Part shown: positions 38,689 to 47,390 of the stretch, piece after piece | Numbering within the stretch: the stretch's first letter is position 1 | How the letters are laid out: every line of letters starts with the position of its first letter | Source of the DNA: Alteromonas ponticola | GTDB lineage: Bacteria; Pseudomonadota; Gammaproteobacteria; Enterobacterales; Alteromonadaceae | Length of the DNA: 64,000 nt | Direction of reading: 5' to 3' | NCBI RefSeq assembly: GCF_012911815.1 | Contig: NZ_JAATNW010000001.1 | Location: 434,001-498,000 of the forward strand | Notes under the pieces: generated by a model | The model's input: the letters and a program-made list of their open reading frames with translations, nothing else | Databases searched by the model: none | Told to the model about the DNA's origin: nothing | Made by a program: the position numbers and the translations under genes

Positions 38689-40245
38689 TTATTGTTGTTC
38701 TAAATCGGCGTAATCATGTTGTACCTGCATGAATAAATCAATATTTTCAAGCAAGTAAGTCACTAATCGGGGATCAAAATGCTTCCCGGACTCTTTTTTC
38801 AAGGTTTCGATGACTTTCTCTAGCGGCCATTTTTGTTTATATGGCCGCTTATTTACTAAGGCATCAAACACATCGACTAACGCAGCGATACGGCTTTCCA
38901 CTGCGATTTCCTTTTCTCTCAGCCCCTCAGGATAACCTGCACCGTCCCAACGTTCATGATGCTGTTTGGCCAACATTGCGGCAATTTGGATGGTGGGCTT
39001 ATCTGAGTCTTTCAGTATCTGGTAACCAAATTCGGCATGCTGACGGATCTGGAATATTTCATTTTCTGTTAATGGGTCGGTTTTTTGAAGCAGGGTGGGC
39101 GAAATTAACGCGTTACCTACATCATGCAGCGGTATCGCGAGCTTGAGAATTCTTACTTTGCGGTCTTCCAATTTCAAGCCCCGCGCCAATATTTCCGCCA
39201 TTTTGACCATGCGTTCAATGTGACGGTTACCTTGCGATTCATGATCCAGCGCCTTACTTAATCGCTCAATCACCTCTCGTTGTGTCCCTTCAATTTCATT
39301 AGTTAGCAAAAGATTTTCAAAAGCTATTTGTACATTATCAGAAAAAAGCTTAATCAACCGTTTGTCTGTCTCTCCGACCCTTCTTGCCAGCCCGGTGAGA
39401 TATAAAATTGAGCCGTTTTGGTTTTTACTATCGCAGTACGCCACCACGTAATCATCGCCATATACAATCTGTTTTGAACGCAAGGCTTCTTTGCACAAAG
39501 CATATACATTTTCATCCACTGCGTCCTTTAGCCGTTTCCCTTCTTTTTCAGAATATTCTCCATTACCCGCGAACACGTACAACTCATCGCTGGCGTGCTG
39601 ACTGAAGGATTTAGGTGCGGCAACGGCGGTGGTGATATAAGCGGCGTCCTTAGCACATCCCAAAATAGACGAAACTTGCTGGATAAGCCCCTGCATGAAT
39701 TTTTCCAGGGAATGTGTGGCAAATAAATCGGTTGAAGCATCAATTATTTTTTCAAGCCCAGCGCGATTTTCTTCGATGGCGACAATGTCACGATATGAAC
39801 GTAGTGCTGCAATGATAACGGTAAACAGTTTTTGTGCAGTCAGCTCGGTTTTAGATTTATAATCGTTGATATCGTAGTTAATAATGACATGTTTTTCAGG
39901 CGCCTGACCAGGCTGCCCGGTGCGCAGAATAATCCGCGTAAAGTGGTTATCCAGATCGTCTCTGACATACTGTGCCACTTCCAGCCCTGCTTCATCCGTC
40001 TCCATTACCACGTCAAGCAGAACCACCGCTATATCGTCGTGTTCTATAAACCGCTTTTTAGCTTCTGAGCCAGAATAGGCACTGATGAATTTAAGGCGTT
40101 TTCCATTTAAAATAAAGTCACTTAGTGCCAACTTGGTGACCGCATGCACCTCCGGTTCATCGTCCACCACTAAAACCTTCCAAAAACCAAGTTCTTCTAT
40201 GGGGGGTTCATCGGTATCTTCAGCAAATAACAGGTCATCATTCAT
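38689..40245 (-). CDS. Response regulator with DUF3369 and HD-GYP domains
   Basis: 518 residues. CheY-like receiver (about 23-150; acidic pocket VVDDE, phospho-acceptor D78 in VVLLDVV, lysine in DYKSKTEL), then a DUF3369 module (about 165-310), then HD-GYP (about 335-500). HD-GYP proteins hydrolyse c-di-GMP. The metal-site HDVGN (about 375) has Asn where Lys is usual, while HHERWDGAGYP is intact. It lies 53 bases after prmC and 10 before sirB2, so it is probably co-transcribed. No histidine kinase is nearby. Confidence 0.92.
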   Translation of the reverse strand: MNDDLLFAEDTDEPPIEELGFWKVLVVDDEPEVHAVTKLALSDFILNGKRLKFISAYSGSEAKKRFIEHDDIAVVLLDVVMETDEAGLEVAQYVRDDLDNHFTRIILRTGQPGQAPEKHVIINYDINDYKSKTELTAQKLFTVIIAALRSYRDIVAIEENRAGLEKIIDASTDLFATHSLEKFMQGLIQQVSSILGCAKDAAYITTAVAAPKSFSQHASDELYVFAGNGEYSEKEGKRLKDAVDENVYALCKEALRSKQIVYGDDYVVAYCDSKNQNGSILYLTGLARRVGETDKRLIKLFSDNVQIAFENLLLTNEIEGTQREVIERLSKALDHESQGNRHIERMVKMAEILARGLKLEDRKVRILKLAIPLHDVGNALISPTLLQKTDPLTENEIFQIRQHAEFGYQILKDSDKPTIQIAAMLAKQHHERWDGAGYPEGLREKEIAVESRIAALVDVFDALVNKRPYKQKWPLEKVIETLKKESGKHFDPRLVTYLLENIDLFMQVQHDYADLEQQ

Positions 40246-40298
40246 GCTTTTTATACTCTTTTTACCGCTTTGCTAATTGAATACTACTGTAAGTTCAA

Positions 40299-41138
40299 TT
40301 ATTCGCAAGTATGCCAGCGACCTAAGGTAATGCGATCGAGTGCATTGATATCTTTAAATGTAACTATTTCAGTGTAGCCATGCTGGGCAAAAATTTCCGC
40401 CACCGCGGCCCCCTGATTATAGCCGTGTTCTATCAAAACCATGCCGTGAGAATTAAGATGCTCAGAGGCTTTTGCGACGATCCGCCGGATATCCTCAAGA
40501 CCATCCACGCCGGATGTTAATGCTGACGCAGGTTCGAATCGCACATCACCTTGCGCAAGATAGTCACTGGTCGGTTCCACATATGGTGGGTTACTGACGA
40601 TGATATCAAAGGTGTCATTACCCACGGCGGCAAACCAGTCGCTTTGTTTCACTATTACATTGGCAGTGCGGTTCAACGTCACATTGACTTTCGCCAGCTC
40701 AACCGCCTCGGCCACTTTATCCACCGCGACGACCTGCGAGTAAGGAAGTTCAGTCGCCAGGGCGATAGCTATTGCGCCAGTGCCGGTACCCAAATCACAA
40801 ATAGACGGTGCGGAAGATGTATTAAACTCAAGCGTTTTTTCTACCAGTAATTCCGTATCAGGGCGAGGAATAAGTGTTGCCGGCGACACCTTCAAGCTAA
40901 GTGACCAGAACTCCTGATAACCTCGCAGATAGGCAACAGGCGTCCCATTTTTGCGTTGTTGCACCAATGATTTGAAGTCAGTCAGCTGCGCTGCAGAAAC
41001 CTCACGCTCTGGCCAGGTGTACAAATAGCTGGTTGTCTTTCCCAGACAATGACTGAGAAGCGCGCGGGCATCGACGACAGGAGATTCTGTACCGGCCAGC
41101 TCCTGTTGAGCCCAGCTAAGCGCGTGCTCTATGCGCAT
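40299..41138 (-). CDS. prmC: Release-factor glutamine methyltransferase
   Basis: 279 residues. N-terminal helical domain, then an S-adenosylmethionine fold with ICDLGTGTGAIAIALA and the substrate-Gln motif IVSNPPYVEP. It methylates the GGQ glutamine of RF1/RF2. It lies six bases after prfA, whose product it modifies. Confidence 0.96.
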   Translation of the reverse strand: MRIEHALSWAQQELAGTESPVVDARALLSHCLGKTTSYLYTWPEREVSAAQLTDFKSLVQQRKNGTPVAYLRGYQEFWSLSLKVSPATLIPRPDTELLVEKTLEFNTSSAPSICDLGTGTGAIAIALATELPYSQVVAVDKVAEAVELAKVNVTLNRTANVIVKQSDWFAAVGNDTFDIIVSNPPYVEPTSDYLAQGDVRFEPASALTSGVDGLEDIRRIVAKASEHLNSHGMVLIEHGYNQGAAVAEIFAQHGYTEIVTFKDINALDRITLGRWHTCE

Positions 41139-41144
41139 GGTATA

Positions 41145-42230
41145 TTACTCGTCTGACAATGATGCCAGCAAATCAGCCTGATGTTCCTGGCGAATAGGTT
41201 CAACCAGCCCCGCCAGATCACCTTCCACCACTTCATCTAACTTATAAAGCGTCAGGTTGATTCGATGATCGGTTACTCTGCCCTGGGGGAAATTATAAGT
41301 ACGGATACGCTCTGATCGATCGCCACTGCCGACCAGATTACGGCGGGTAGTCGCTTCCTCTTTGGCGCGTTTTTCTTCTTCTATCTGATTTAGCCGGGCC
41401 TGCAGCACCGACATCGCTTTGGCGCGGTTCTTGTGCTGCGAACGTTCATCCTGACATTCCACCACTAAACCTGTAGGTAGGTGGGTGATACGAATTGCTG
41501 AATCGGTTTTATTGACGTGCTGTCCACCTGCCCCTGATGCGCGAAAGGTGTCAATTCGTAATTCAGCAGGATTAATTTCGATTGCTTCTGACTCCGGCAC
41601 CTCAGGCAGTACGGCCACAGTGCACGCTGAGGTATGAATACGTCCCTGCGATTCAGTTTCGGGAACACGTTGTACCCGATGCCCGCCGGACTCAAATTTC
41701 ATGACCCCGTAGACCCCTTCACCCGACAGGTTGGCAATCACCTCTTTAAAACCGCCATGCTCGCCTTCATTTGCGCTCACCACTTCGACTTTCCAGCCGC
41801 GGGATTCGGCGTAACGGCTGTACATTCTGAATAGATCGCCTGCGAAAATAGCGGCTTCATCGCCGCCCGCGCCAGCACGAATCTCTAAAAAGCAGTTGTG
41901 ATCATCGTTAGGATCTTTAGGCAAAAGCAGTACTTGCAGTTCACTTTCCAGGGTTTCTAACTGGGCTTTTGCCTCTTTTATTTCTTCCTGCGCCATTTCA
42001 CGCATTTCAGCATCATCTTCGTTAAGCATTTCCTGTGCTGACTCAAGATTTCTTTGTGCTTGCTGATAAGCATTAAAGCCGGCCACGACATCCTCTAACT
42101 GGCTGAACTCTTTTGACAGATTACGGAATTTATCTTGATTACCGATGACCTGCGGATCGCCAAGTAGCGCCTGCACTTCATCAAAACGCTCTACCAGATT
42201 TTCAAGTTTTCTAACGACCGATTCTTTCAT
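41145..42230 (-). CDS. prfA: Peptide chain release factor 1
   Basis: 361 residues. Contains the catalytic GGQ in [21 protein letters not shown] (about 231-235) and the stop-codon recognition region with the PET tripeptide ([14 protein letters not shown]). It terminates at UAG and UAA. Between hemA (38 bases upstream) and prmC. Confidence 0.97.
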   Translation of the reverse strand: MKESVVRKLENLVERFDEVQALLGDPQVIGNQDKFRNLSKEFSQLEDVVAGFNAYQQAQRNLESAQEMLNEDDAEMREMAQEEIKEAKAQLETLESELQVLLLPKDPNDDHNCFLEIRAGAGGDEAAIFAGDLFRMYSRYAESRGWKVEVVSANEGEHGGFKEVIANLSGEGVYGVMKFESGGHRVQRVPETESQGRIHTSACTVAVLPEVPESEAIEINPAELRIDTFRASGAGGQHVNKTDSAIRITHLPTGLVVECQDERSQHKNRAKAMSVLQARLNQIEEEKRAKEEATTRRNLVGSGDRSERIRTYNFPQGRVTDHRINLTLYKLDEVVEGDLAGLVEPIRQEHQADLLASLSDE

Positions 42231-42268
42231 ACGTAAGTACTAAACCTTTCACAAAATAGTGATATCAA

Positions 42269-43543
42269 TTATTTTTCATTCTGATTAATTTCAGAAGACA
42301 GTTCCAATGCCTGCTCGAGCCAATGGGTAACACTTGCGTTGTTATCTGCAGCGGCCTCGCGTAATACCCGCGTCGGCCCATGCATCAATGCATTGGTCAA
42401 TTTATAAGCTAATTCCTGCATAACATCGTCAGCGGCTTTGCCTTCCTGCAACTGATTGACCGCGCGCGATACCAGTTGATCTCGTTGCGCCAGGCTTCTT
42501 TGACGGTATTGTTTTACTAAATCAATGGATTGCTGCGCCTGTTGCCAGGTAAGATAACTGTCCACGTAATCCGCGATAATTTTTTCTGCTTCCTGCGCTG
42601 CCATCTCGCGCGAGGCCAGGTTTTTCTCCACAATATGCTGTAAATCGTCAACGGTATACAGATACGCGTCGCCTAGTTCATTAACCTGCGCCTCTATATC
42701 ACGTGGCACCGCCAAATCTACGAAAAAGATAGGTCTGTTTCGGCGTTGTTTCAACGCATCTTCGACCATGCCTTTCCCTATCAGGGGCAACTGGCTGGCG
42801 GTCGAGCTGATAACAATGTCATATTCCTTCAATTGTGCGGGCAGTTGTGACAGGGTCAGCACTTTGGCACCTAATCTATCCGCCAGTGATTGTGCGCGAG
42901 CGACGGTGCGATTAGCTACCGCGATTTGCACAACCCCCTGCTCTTTTAAATGTTGGGCAACCAATTCAATGGTTTCTCCGGCGCCTACCAGTAAAACGGA
43001 TCGCTTGGGCAACGCAGAAAATATATGTTTGGCAAGTTGTACGGCGGCAAAGGCAACAGAGACCGCATTGGCACCAATTTCAGTATCGGTGCGCACTTTT
43101 TTGGCCACCGCAAACGTGTGCTGGAACAGCTTTTCAAACCCCGAACCGACCATCCCTGAATGCTTGGCATCCGTGTAGGCTTGCTTGACCTGACCTAAAA
43201 TTTGCGGCTCACCTAAAATTAATGAGTCTAATCCACTGGCTACCCGCATGACATGCTGCACGGCATGCTGATCAAGATAACAGTAACTATGTGCGGCAAC
43301 CTCCTGTTGCGCTAGATTATGAAATGACGCCAGCCATGCGGTTACCGTTTCACTCGACATCTGCGGTGCTTCCACATAAATTTCAGTGCGATTACAGGTT
43401 GAGACAATCACCGCTTCCTGCACGGTTGGCAGGGTTTTTAGCGACGCCAACGCAGCCACCATCGAGTCCGGCGTAAACGCTACTTTCTCGCGTAGTTCAA
43501 CAGGTGCAGTTGTGTGATTAATTCCGAGGGCTAATAAGGTCAT
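42269..43543 (-). CDS. hemA: Glutamyl-tRNA reductase
   Basis: 424 residues. Catalytic cysteine in VIVSTCNRTEIYVE (about 50), NADPH-binding SVLLVGAGETIELVAQHL, and the C-terminal dimerisation helix. It makes glutamate-1-semialdehyde, the first step of C5 tetrapyrrole synthesis. First gene of the chain; divergent from lolB with 119 bases between. Confidence 0.97.
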   Translation of the reverse strand: MTLLALGINHTTAPVELREKVAFTPDSMVAALASLKTLPTVQEAVIVSTCNRTEIYVEAPQMSSETVTAWLASFHNLAQQEVAAHSYCYLDQHAVQHVMRVASGLDSLILGEPQILGQVKQAYTDAKHSGMVGSGFEKLFQHTFAVAKKVRTDTEIGANAVSVAFAAVQLAKHIFSALPKRSVLLVGAGETIELVAQHLKEQGVVQIAVANRTVARAQSLADRLGAKVLTLSQLPAQLKEYDIVISSTASQLPLIGKGMVEDALKQRRNRPIFFVDLAVPRDIEAQVNELGDAYLYTVDDLQHIVEKNLASREMAAQEAEKIIADYVDSYLTWQQAQQSIDLVKQYRQRSLAQRDQLVSRAVNQLQEGKAADDVMQELAYKLTNALMHGPTRVLREAAADNNASVTHWLEQALELSSEINQNEK

Positions 43544-43662
43544 TCAATTTCATACAGACAGAGTCGCAGCGCATTGTACGAAAAACGCAAATTGATTGAA
43601 AGTACCGATGTATTTGTGTTCCTATTAAGGCAACAAAAGCCGTTATAAACCAGCCTATCGTT

Positions 43663-44271
43663 ATGTCGAGTTCGTTGAAATACATTGTCATCACCTTTTT
43701 ACTCACCCTTTATGGCTGTACTACCTTGCCTGACGGCCCAGAAGAAACAGTTAACCTGCCAGAGCAAGTGGCCGAATTAGCCAAAGTGACTTCCTGGCAG
43801 TTAAAAGGAAAAATGGCCATAAGAAATCAACAGGAAGCGGTCAGTGCAAACGTAAAATGGGATGTTGATAACGCCAACTTTCATTTTACCCTCACTAATT
43901 TTTTGGGCATAACGCTGGTTGACATGGTGGCCGAACCTGGCTCGGCGAAACTGACCACCAATGATGAAGAATATTCCCATCACGATGCCAGTGAACTCAT
44001 CGCCCGAGTCACCGGCTGGGATATTCCGCTTGCCGATCTACTGGCCTGGGTAAAAGGATTACCCAAGCAAAGTGACACCTACAACTTAACTGAGCACGGC
44101 CTGTTACAAACGCTTTCTCCGGCCTGTTCAGGCTGTCATGACTGGCAGGTGGCCTACGACAATTATGACAAAATAGGCGACGTCTGGCTTCCCCATAGCC
44201 TGGTAATGACTCGCAACAATGACCCCAAGCAATTTATAAAAATTCGGATTTCTGAATGGACAATCAACTGA
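43663..44271 (+). CDS. lolB: Outer-membrane lipoprotein receptor LolB
   Basis: 202 residues. Signal with lipobox YGC (Cys at 19, LTLYGCTTLP), then the LolB barrel (WQLKGKMAIRNQQEAVSANVKW, LGITLVDMVAEPGSAKLTTND, WVKGLP). It receives lipoproteins from LolA and inserts them in the outer membrane. Overlaps ispE by 16 bases, as in the conserved lolB-ispE-prs operon. Confidence 0.95.
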   Translation: MSSSLKYIVITFLLTLYGCTTLPDGPEETVNLPEQVAELAKVTSWQLKGKMAIRNQQEAVSANVKWDVDNANFHFTLTNFLGITLVDMVAEPGSAKLTTNDEEYSHHDASELIARVTGWDIPLADLLAWVKGLPKQSDTYNLTEHGLLQTLSPACSGCHDWQVAYDNYDKIGDVWLPHSLVMTRNNDPKQFIKIRISEWTIN

Positions 44272-45125
44272 CTGATTGGTGGCCTAGCCCTGCAAAGCTG
44301 AATCTCTTTCTGCATATTCTGGGCAGAAATGAGCGGGGTTACCACTTGCTGCAAACCTTGTTTCAAATGCTGGATGTGGGCGACAAGCTTGCATTTAGGC
44401 TTACTAACGATGAAAAAATAATTTTAACCAATCCGCTGGCAGGCGTTGCCGATGAAGATAACCTGATTGTTCGTGCGGCCAGATTACTCCAAACAACGTG
44501 TAAAGTGACGCAGGGTGTGACCATTACGTTGGACAAGCACCTCCCTATGGGAGGCGGCATTGGCGGTGGTTCGTCTAATGCGGCGACTACCCTGGTTGCA
44601 TTAAATGAGTTGTGGAAGTGTAAACTTAATAACACACAGCTGGCCGAATTAGGACTCTCGCTAGGTGCTGATGTGCCCATTTTTATTCATGGTGAGACGG
44701 CGTTTGCCAGCGGCGTAGGTGAAAAAGTTTTTCCTGTAAAAATTGCGCCAAAATGGTATCTGGTGGCCAACCCGGGGATTCATGTCAGTACTGCTGAAGT
44801 GTTTGCCGCGGCTGAACTGCCGCGCAATTCAAGTGCCATAAACTGGCACGATTATAAATTTGAAGAAACGCGAAACGATTGCCAAACTTTAGTCACAAAC
44901 AGGCATCCTGAAGTTGCAAAATTATTACAGTGGTTGGTACACTACGCACCGTCGCGGATGACGGGCACGGGAGCGTGTGTGTTCGCCACATTTGCAAGCC
45001 AGGCGCAGGCTATGGAAGTTCAGGCCAGGTTACCAATAGAATGGACTAGTTTTATTGCAAAAGGTGTCGATCAGTCGCCACTAAAAATAAAACAACAAAC
45101 TGTGCGCGCCGCATCAGACATGTAG
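44256..45125 (+). CDS. ispE: 4-diphosphocytidyl-2-C-methyl-D-erythritol kinase
   Basis: 289 residues, GHMP kinase. It has WPSPAKLNLFLHILGRNERGYH at the N-terminus, the glycine-rich ATP loop LPMGGGIGGGSSNAATTL (about 95) and MTGTGACVFA near the end. Fourth step of the MEP isoprenoid pathway. Stop is 12 bases before the tRNA-Gln gene. Confidence 0.96.
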   Translation: MDNQLTDWWPSPAKLNLFLHILGRNERGYHLLQTLFQMLDVGDKLAFRLTNDEKIILTNPLAGVADEDNLIVRAARLLQTTCKVTQGVTITLDKHLPMGGGIGGGSSNAATTLVALNELWKCKLNNTQLAELGLSLGADVPIFIHGETAFASGVGEKVFPVKIAPKWYLVANPGIHVSTAEVFAAAELPRNSSAINWHDYKFEETRNDCQTLVTNRHPEVAKLLQWLVHYAPSRMTGTGACVFATFASQAQAMEVQARLPIEWTSFIAKGVDQSPLKIKQQTVRAASDM

Positions 45126-45137
45126 TTTTTTTACAAT

Positions 45138-45213
45138 TGGGGTATAGCCAAGTTGGTAAGGCAGCGGGTTTTGATCCCGCCATTCGTAGGTTCGAGTCCT
45201 GCTACCCCAGCCA
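45138..45213 (+). tRNA. tRNA-Gln (anticodon TTG), between ispE and prs
   Basis: 76 bases with encoded CCA. Acceptor TGGGGTA/TACCCCA, anticodon arm GCGGG-TTTTGAT-CCCGC (TTG) and T arm GTTCGAGTC. It is identical to the two tRNA-Gln copies at 52755 and 52888. Only 12 bases follow the ispE stop, so it is probably cut from the lolB-ispE-prs transcript unless an internal promoter exists. Confidence 0.97.
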
Positions 45214-45245
45214 CCTCTTCTCAAAAACGCACTGAGGAAAAACTT

Positions 45246-46193
45246 GTGCCAGACATGAAGCTCTTTGCAGGTAATGCAGTACCAGAACTTGCCCAGAAGG
45301 TCGCTGACCGCCTTTATACTAAACTCGGTAAAGCCAGTGTAGGCAGATTCAGCGACGGTGAAATCAGCGTCGAGATACATGAAAACGTCCGTGGATCGGA
45401 CGTTTTTATTATCCAGTCTACCTGCGCACCGACTAACGATAACCTGATGGAGCTGATAGTGATGATTGACGCGTTGCGTCGAGCATCGGCTGGAAGGATC
45501 ACAGCAGTTATCCCTTATTTCGGTTACGCCAGACAGGACCGACGGGTACGCTCTGCTCGCGTTCCTATCACCGCCAAGGTGGTCGCAGATTTTCTCTCTA
45601 ACGTTGGCGTCGATCGGGTTTTGACTATCGATCTGCACGCTGAGCAGATTCAGGGATTTTTTGATGTGCCGGTGGATAACGCATTTGGTACACCAATCCT
45701 GATGGCGGATATGATGAAGCGTGACTTTGTTGATCCCGTTGTCGTCTCTCCTGACATCGGTGGTGTTGTGCGCGCACGTGCAACAGCTAAACTGTTGAAC
45801 GATACCGATTTAGCGATAATCGACAAGCGCCGACCCAAAGCCAACGTTGCGCAGGTGATGAATATTATTGGTGATGTGAAAGATCGTGACTGTATCATCG
45901 TAGATGACATGATTGATACCGGCGGCACTCTGGCAAAAGCCGCTGAAGCGTTAAAGAATCACGGCGCGCGAAAAGTCTACGCGTACGCCACGCACGCCAT
46001 TTTCTCAGGCAATGCGGCAAAGAATCTGAAGGATTCGATGATTGACGAAATTATCGTCACCGACAGCATCCCTCTGCACGATGACATGCGCGCGATTGAC
46101 AAAGTTAAGCAGCTGACGCTTTCAGAAATGCTAGCTGAAACTATTCGCCGTATCAGTAACGAAGAATCAATTTCGGCAATGTTCGAATATTAA
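45246..46193 (+). CDS. prs: Ribose-phosphate pyrophosphokinase
   Basis: 315 residues from the GTG at 45246 ([17 protein letters not shown]), the same length and GTG start as E. coli; TGAGGA lies nine bases upstream. The PRPP-binding loop is [18 protein letters not shown] (about 213-230), and [16 protein letters not shown] and GRFSDGE are family motifs. It makes PRPP for nucleotides, His, Trp and NAD. An earlier in-frame ORF start lies inside the tRNA gene and is wrong. Confidence 0.97.
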   Translation: MPDMKLFAGNAVPELAQKVADRLYTKLGKASVGRFSDGEISVEIHENVRGSDVFIIQSTCAPTNDNLMELIVMIDALRRASAGRITAVIPYFGYARQDRRVRSARVPITAKVVADFLSNVGVDRVLTIDLHAEQIQGFFDVPVDNAFGTPILMADMMKRDFVDPVVVSPDIGGVVRARATAKLLNDTDLAIIDKRRPKANVAQVMNIIGDVKDRDCIIVDDMIDTGGTLAKAAEALKNHGARKVYAYATHAIFSGNAAKNLKDSMIDEIIVTDSIPLHDDMRAIDKVKQLTLSEMLAETIRRISNEESISAMFEY

Positions 46194-46202
46194 TGTAGTA
46201 CC

Positions 46203-46230
46203 GCCACCGGTGTTAAACCGGTGGCTTTTA
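46203..46230 (+). terminator. Rho-independent terminator after prs
   Basis: GCCACCGGT pairs with ACCGGTGGC around GTTAA and is followed by TTTTACTT. It begins ten bases after the prs stop. Confidence 0.88.
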
Positions 46231-46304
46231 CTTCCTGGCTTGATTTCCTCACTCCCCTCTGCCTAAGATAAGACATCGCTCAAACAAAGGCAGTAAAATA
46301 CATC

Positions 46305-46724
46305 ATGACCAAATCAATTCTGACAATTTCGGTGGGAATCGCCTTACTGGGCTGCTCTGAGGAGCTGTCGTCACATACTAACCCCCCCGTTCCTGTTGAA
46401 GAGGCCAGTGCACAGCCACAGGAGGTAGAAATGGTAGAACCTGAAGAGCTAAAAGGTGAAATGCAGAAATCCCAAAGCATGACAGGCACGGTGGTATATA
46501 AAAATCTCGAAGGAGGTTTTTATGGGTTCATCAGTGAAGGCAACGAAAAATTCACCTTCCGAAAACTACCCCAGGAATTCAACAAGCACGGTCTAAAAAT
46601 AAAGGTTTGGGGAAAACCACGTAAGGACGTAATGACATTTACCCAATACGGCACCGTGTTTGAGGTGGAAAAAGTGGAAGTTATAGATGATTCCCAGGTG
46701 AAACCGGTTAACGAACGCTATTGA
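46305..46724 (+). CDS. Small lipoprotein, unknown
   Basis: 139 residues. Lipoprotein signal with lipobox LLGC (Cys at 17), a Glu/Pro-rich linker (to about 60), then a compact beta-rich region. That region, GTVVYKNLEGGFYGFISEGNEKFTF...RKDVMTFTQYGTVFEVEKVEVID, resembles an OB-like fold with the gene's only clear conserved-looking GG motif. No enzyme residues. Alone after the prs terminator; the next gene converges. Confidence 0.72.
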   Translation: MTKSILTISVGIALLGCSEELSSHTNPPVPVEEASAQPQEVEMVEPEELKGEMQKSQSMTGTVVYKNLEGGFYGFISEGNEKFTFRKLPQEFNKHGLKIKVWGKPRKDVMTFTQYGTVFEVEKVEVIDDSQVKPVNERY

Positions 46725-46748
46725 TGTTAGTGGGGTATCACCCACTGC

Positions 46749-47339
46749 TCAACTATCAATTTGTCGAAGTTCAACCCGCTGTATCTCATCCCCTTCAAAG
46801 GTATAGAGCTCGGAAGATAACGAGTGGGTGTCTTCGAATCCGATTTCGTTAATAACATTGATTAATGTGCGTAGATGTTCAGAATTATTCTTGCGTGCGC
46901 ACAATACAAAATTCTTATGCGCAAAGTTAATGACCACCGGCCCACCCATTTGTTGTTCCACGCCATGCCAGAAGCTGGGATATAAAATTGTGCAGGCGGC
47001 CATTTCATCCAGGCGTATTTCCCATACGGCTTCACTGGCAATGACCTGACTGTTTTGAATTGCCGCAAAGCCGGTATCTAACCCCCGGTCCCACATTTGT
47101 TCTTCGCTGATATTATATTTAGCCAATAAAATAGGGTTAAGAGAGGTGAAATCTTGTCCGTCATTTATAGCAAATGTAAGTAGTAAATCAGGCGTGATAG
47201 CTTTACAAAAAGGCATAGCCTCTAAATGCGGCTGATTTCCAGATTCAAGCCTCTGCAAAAAAAGGCGATTCTTAATAAGGGGATAAACAACCAGGTCGGA
47301 TTTATCCTTGTTAAGGCGCTGTTTTAAATATGAAATCAT
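46749..47339 (-). CDS. DUF1444-like protein (weak match)
   Basis: 196 residues. VYPLIKNRLFLQRL followed by LLLTFAINDGQDFTSLNPILLAKYNISEEQMWDRGLDTGF echoes the DUF1444 (YtpQ) layout of a valued-response segment with an L-x-x-x-G start. I recognise it only by pattern. No membrane segment, no catalytic motif. It lies 51 bases downstream of the amidohydrolase gene on the same strand. Confidence 0.6.
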   Translation of the reverse strand: MISYLKQRLNKDKSDLVVYPLIKNRLFLQRLESGNQPHLEAMPFCKAITPDLLLTFAINDGQDFTSLNPILLAKYNISEEQMWDRGLDTGFAAIQNSQVIASEAVWEIRLDEMAACTILYPSFWHGVEQQMGGPVVINFAHKNFVLCARKNNSEHLRTLINVINEIGFEDTHSLSSELYTFEGDEIQRVELRQIDS

Positions 47340-47390
47340 TAATTTAAACCCGCATCAATTGACTTTTCCTCGACGTCTCGGTAGCCCTTA

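Noticed and set aside
45114-45638. 174-codon minus-strand ORF over tRNA-Gln and the start of prs
   Set aside because: It is a shadow of the tRNA gene and of prs, which has strong family support on the other strand.
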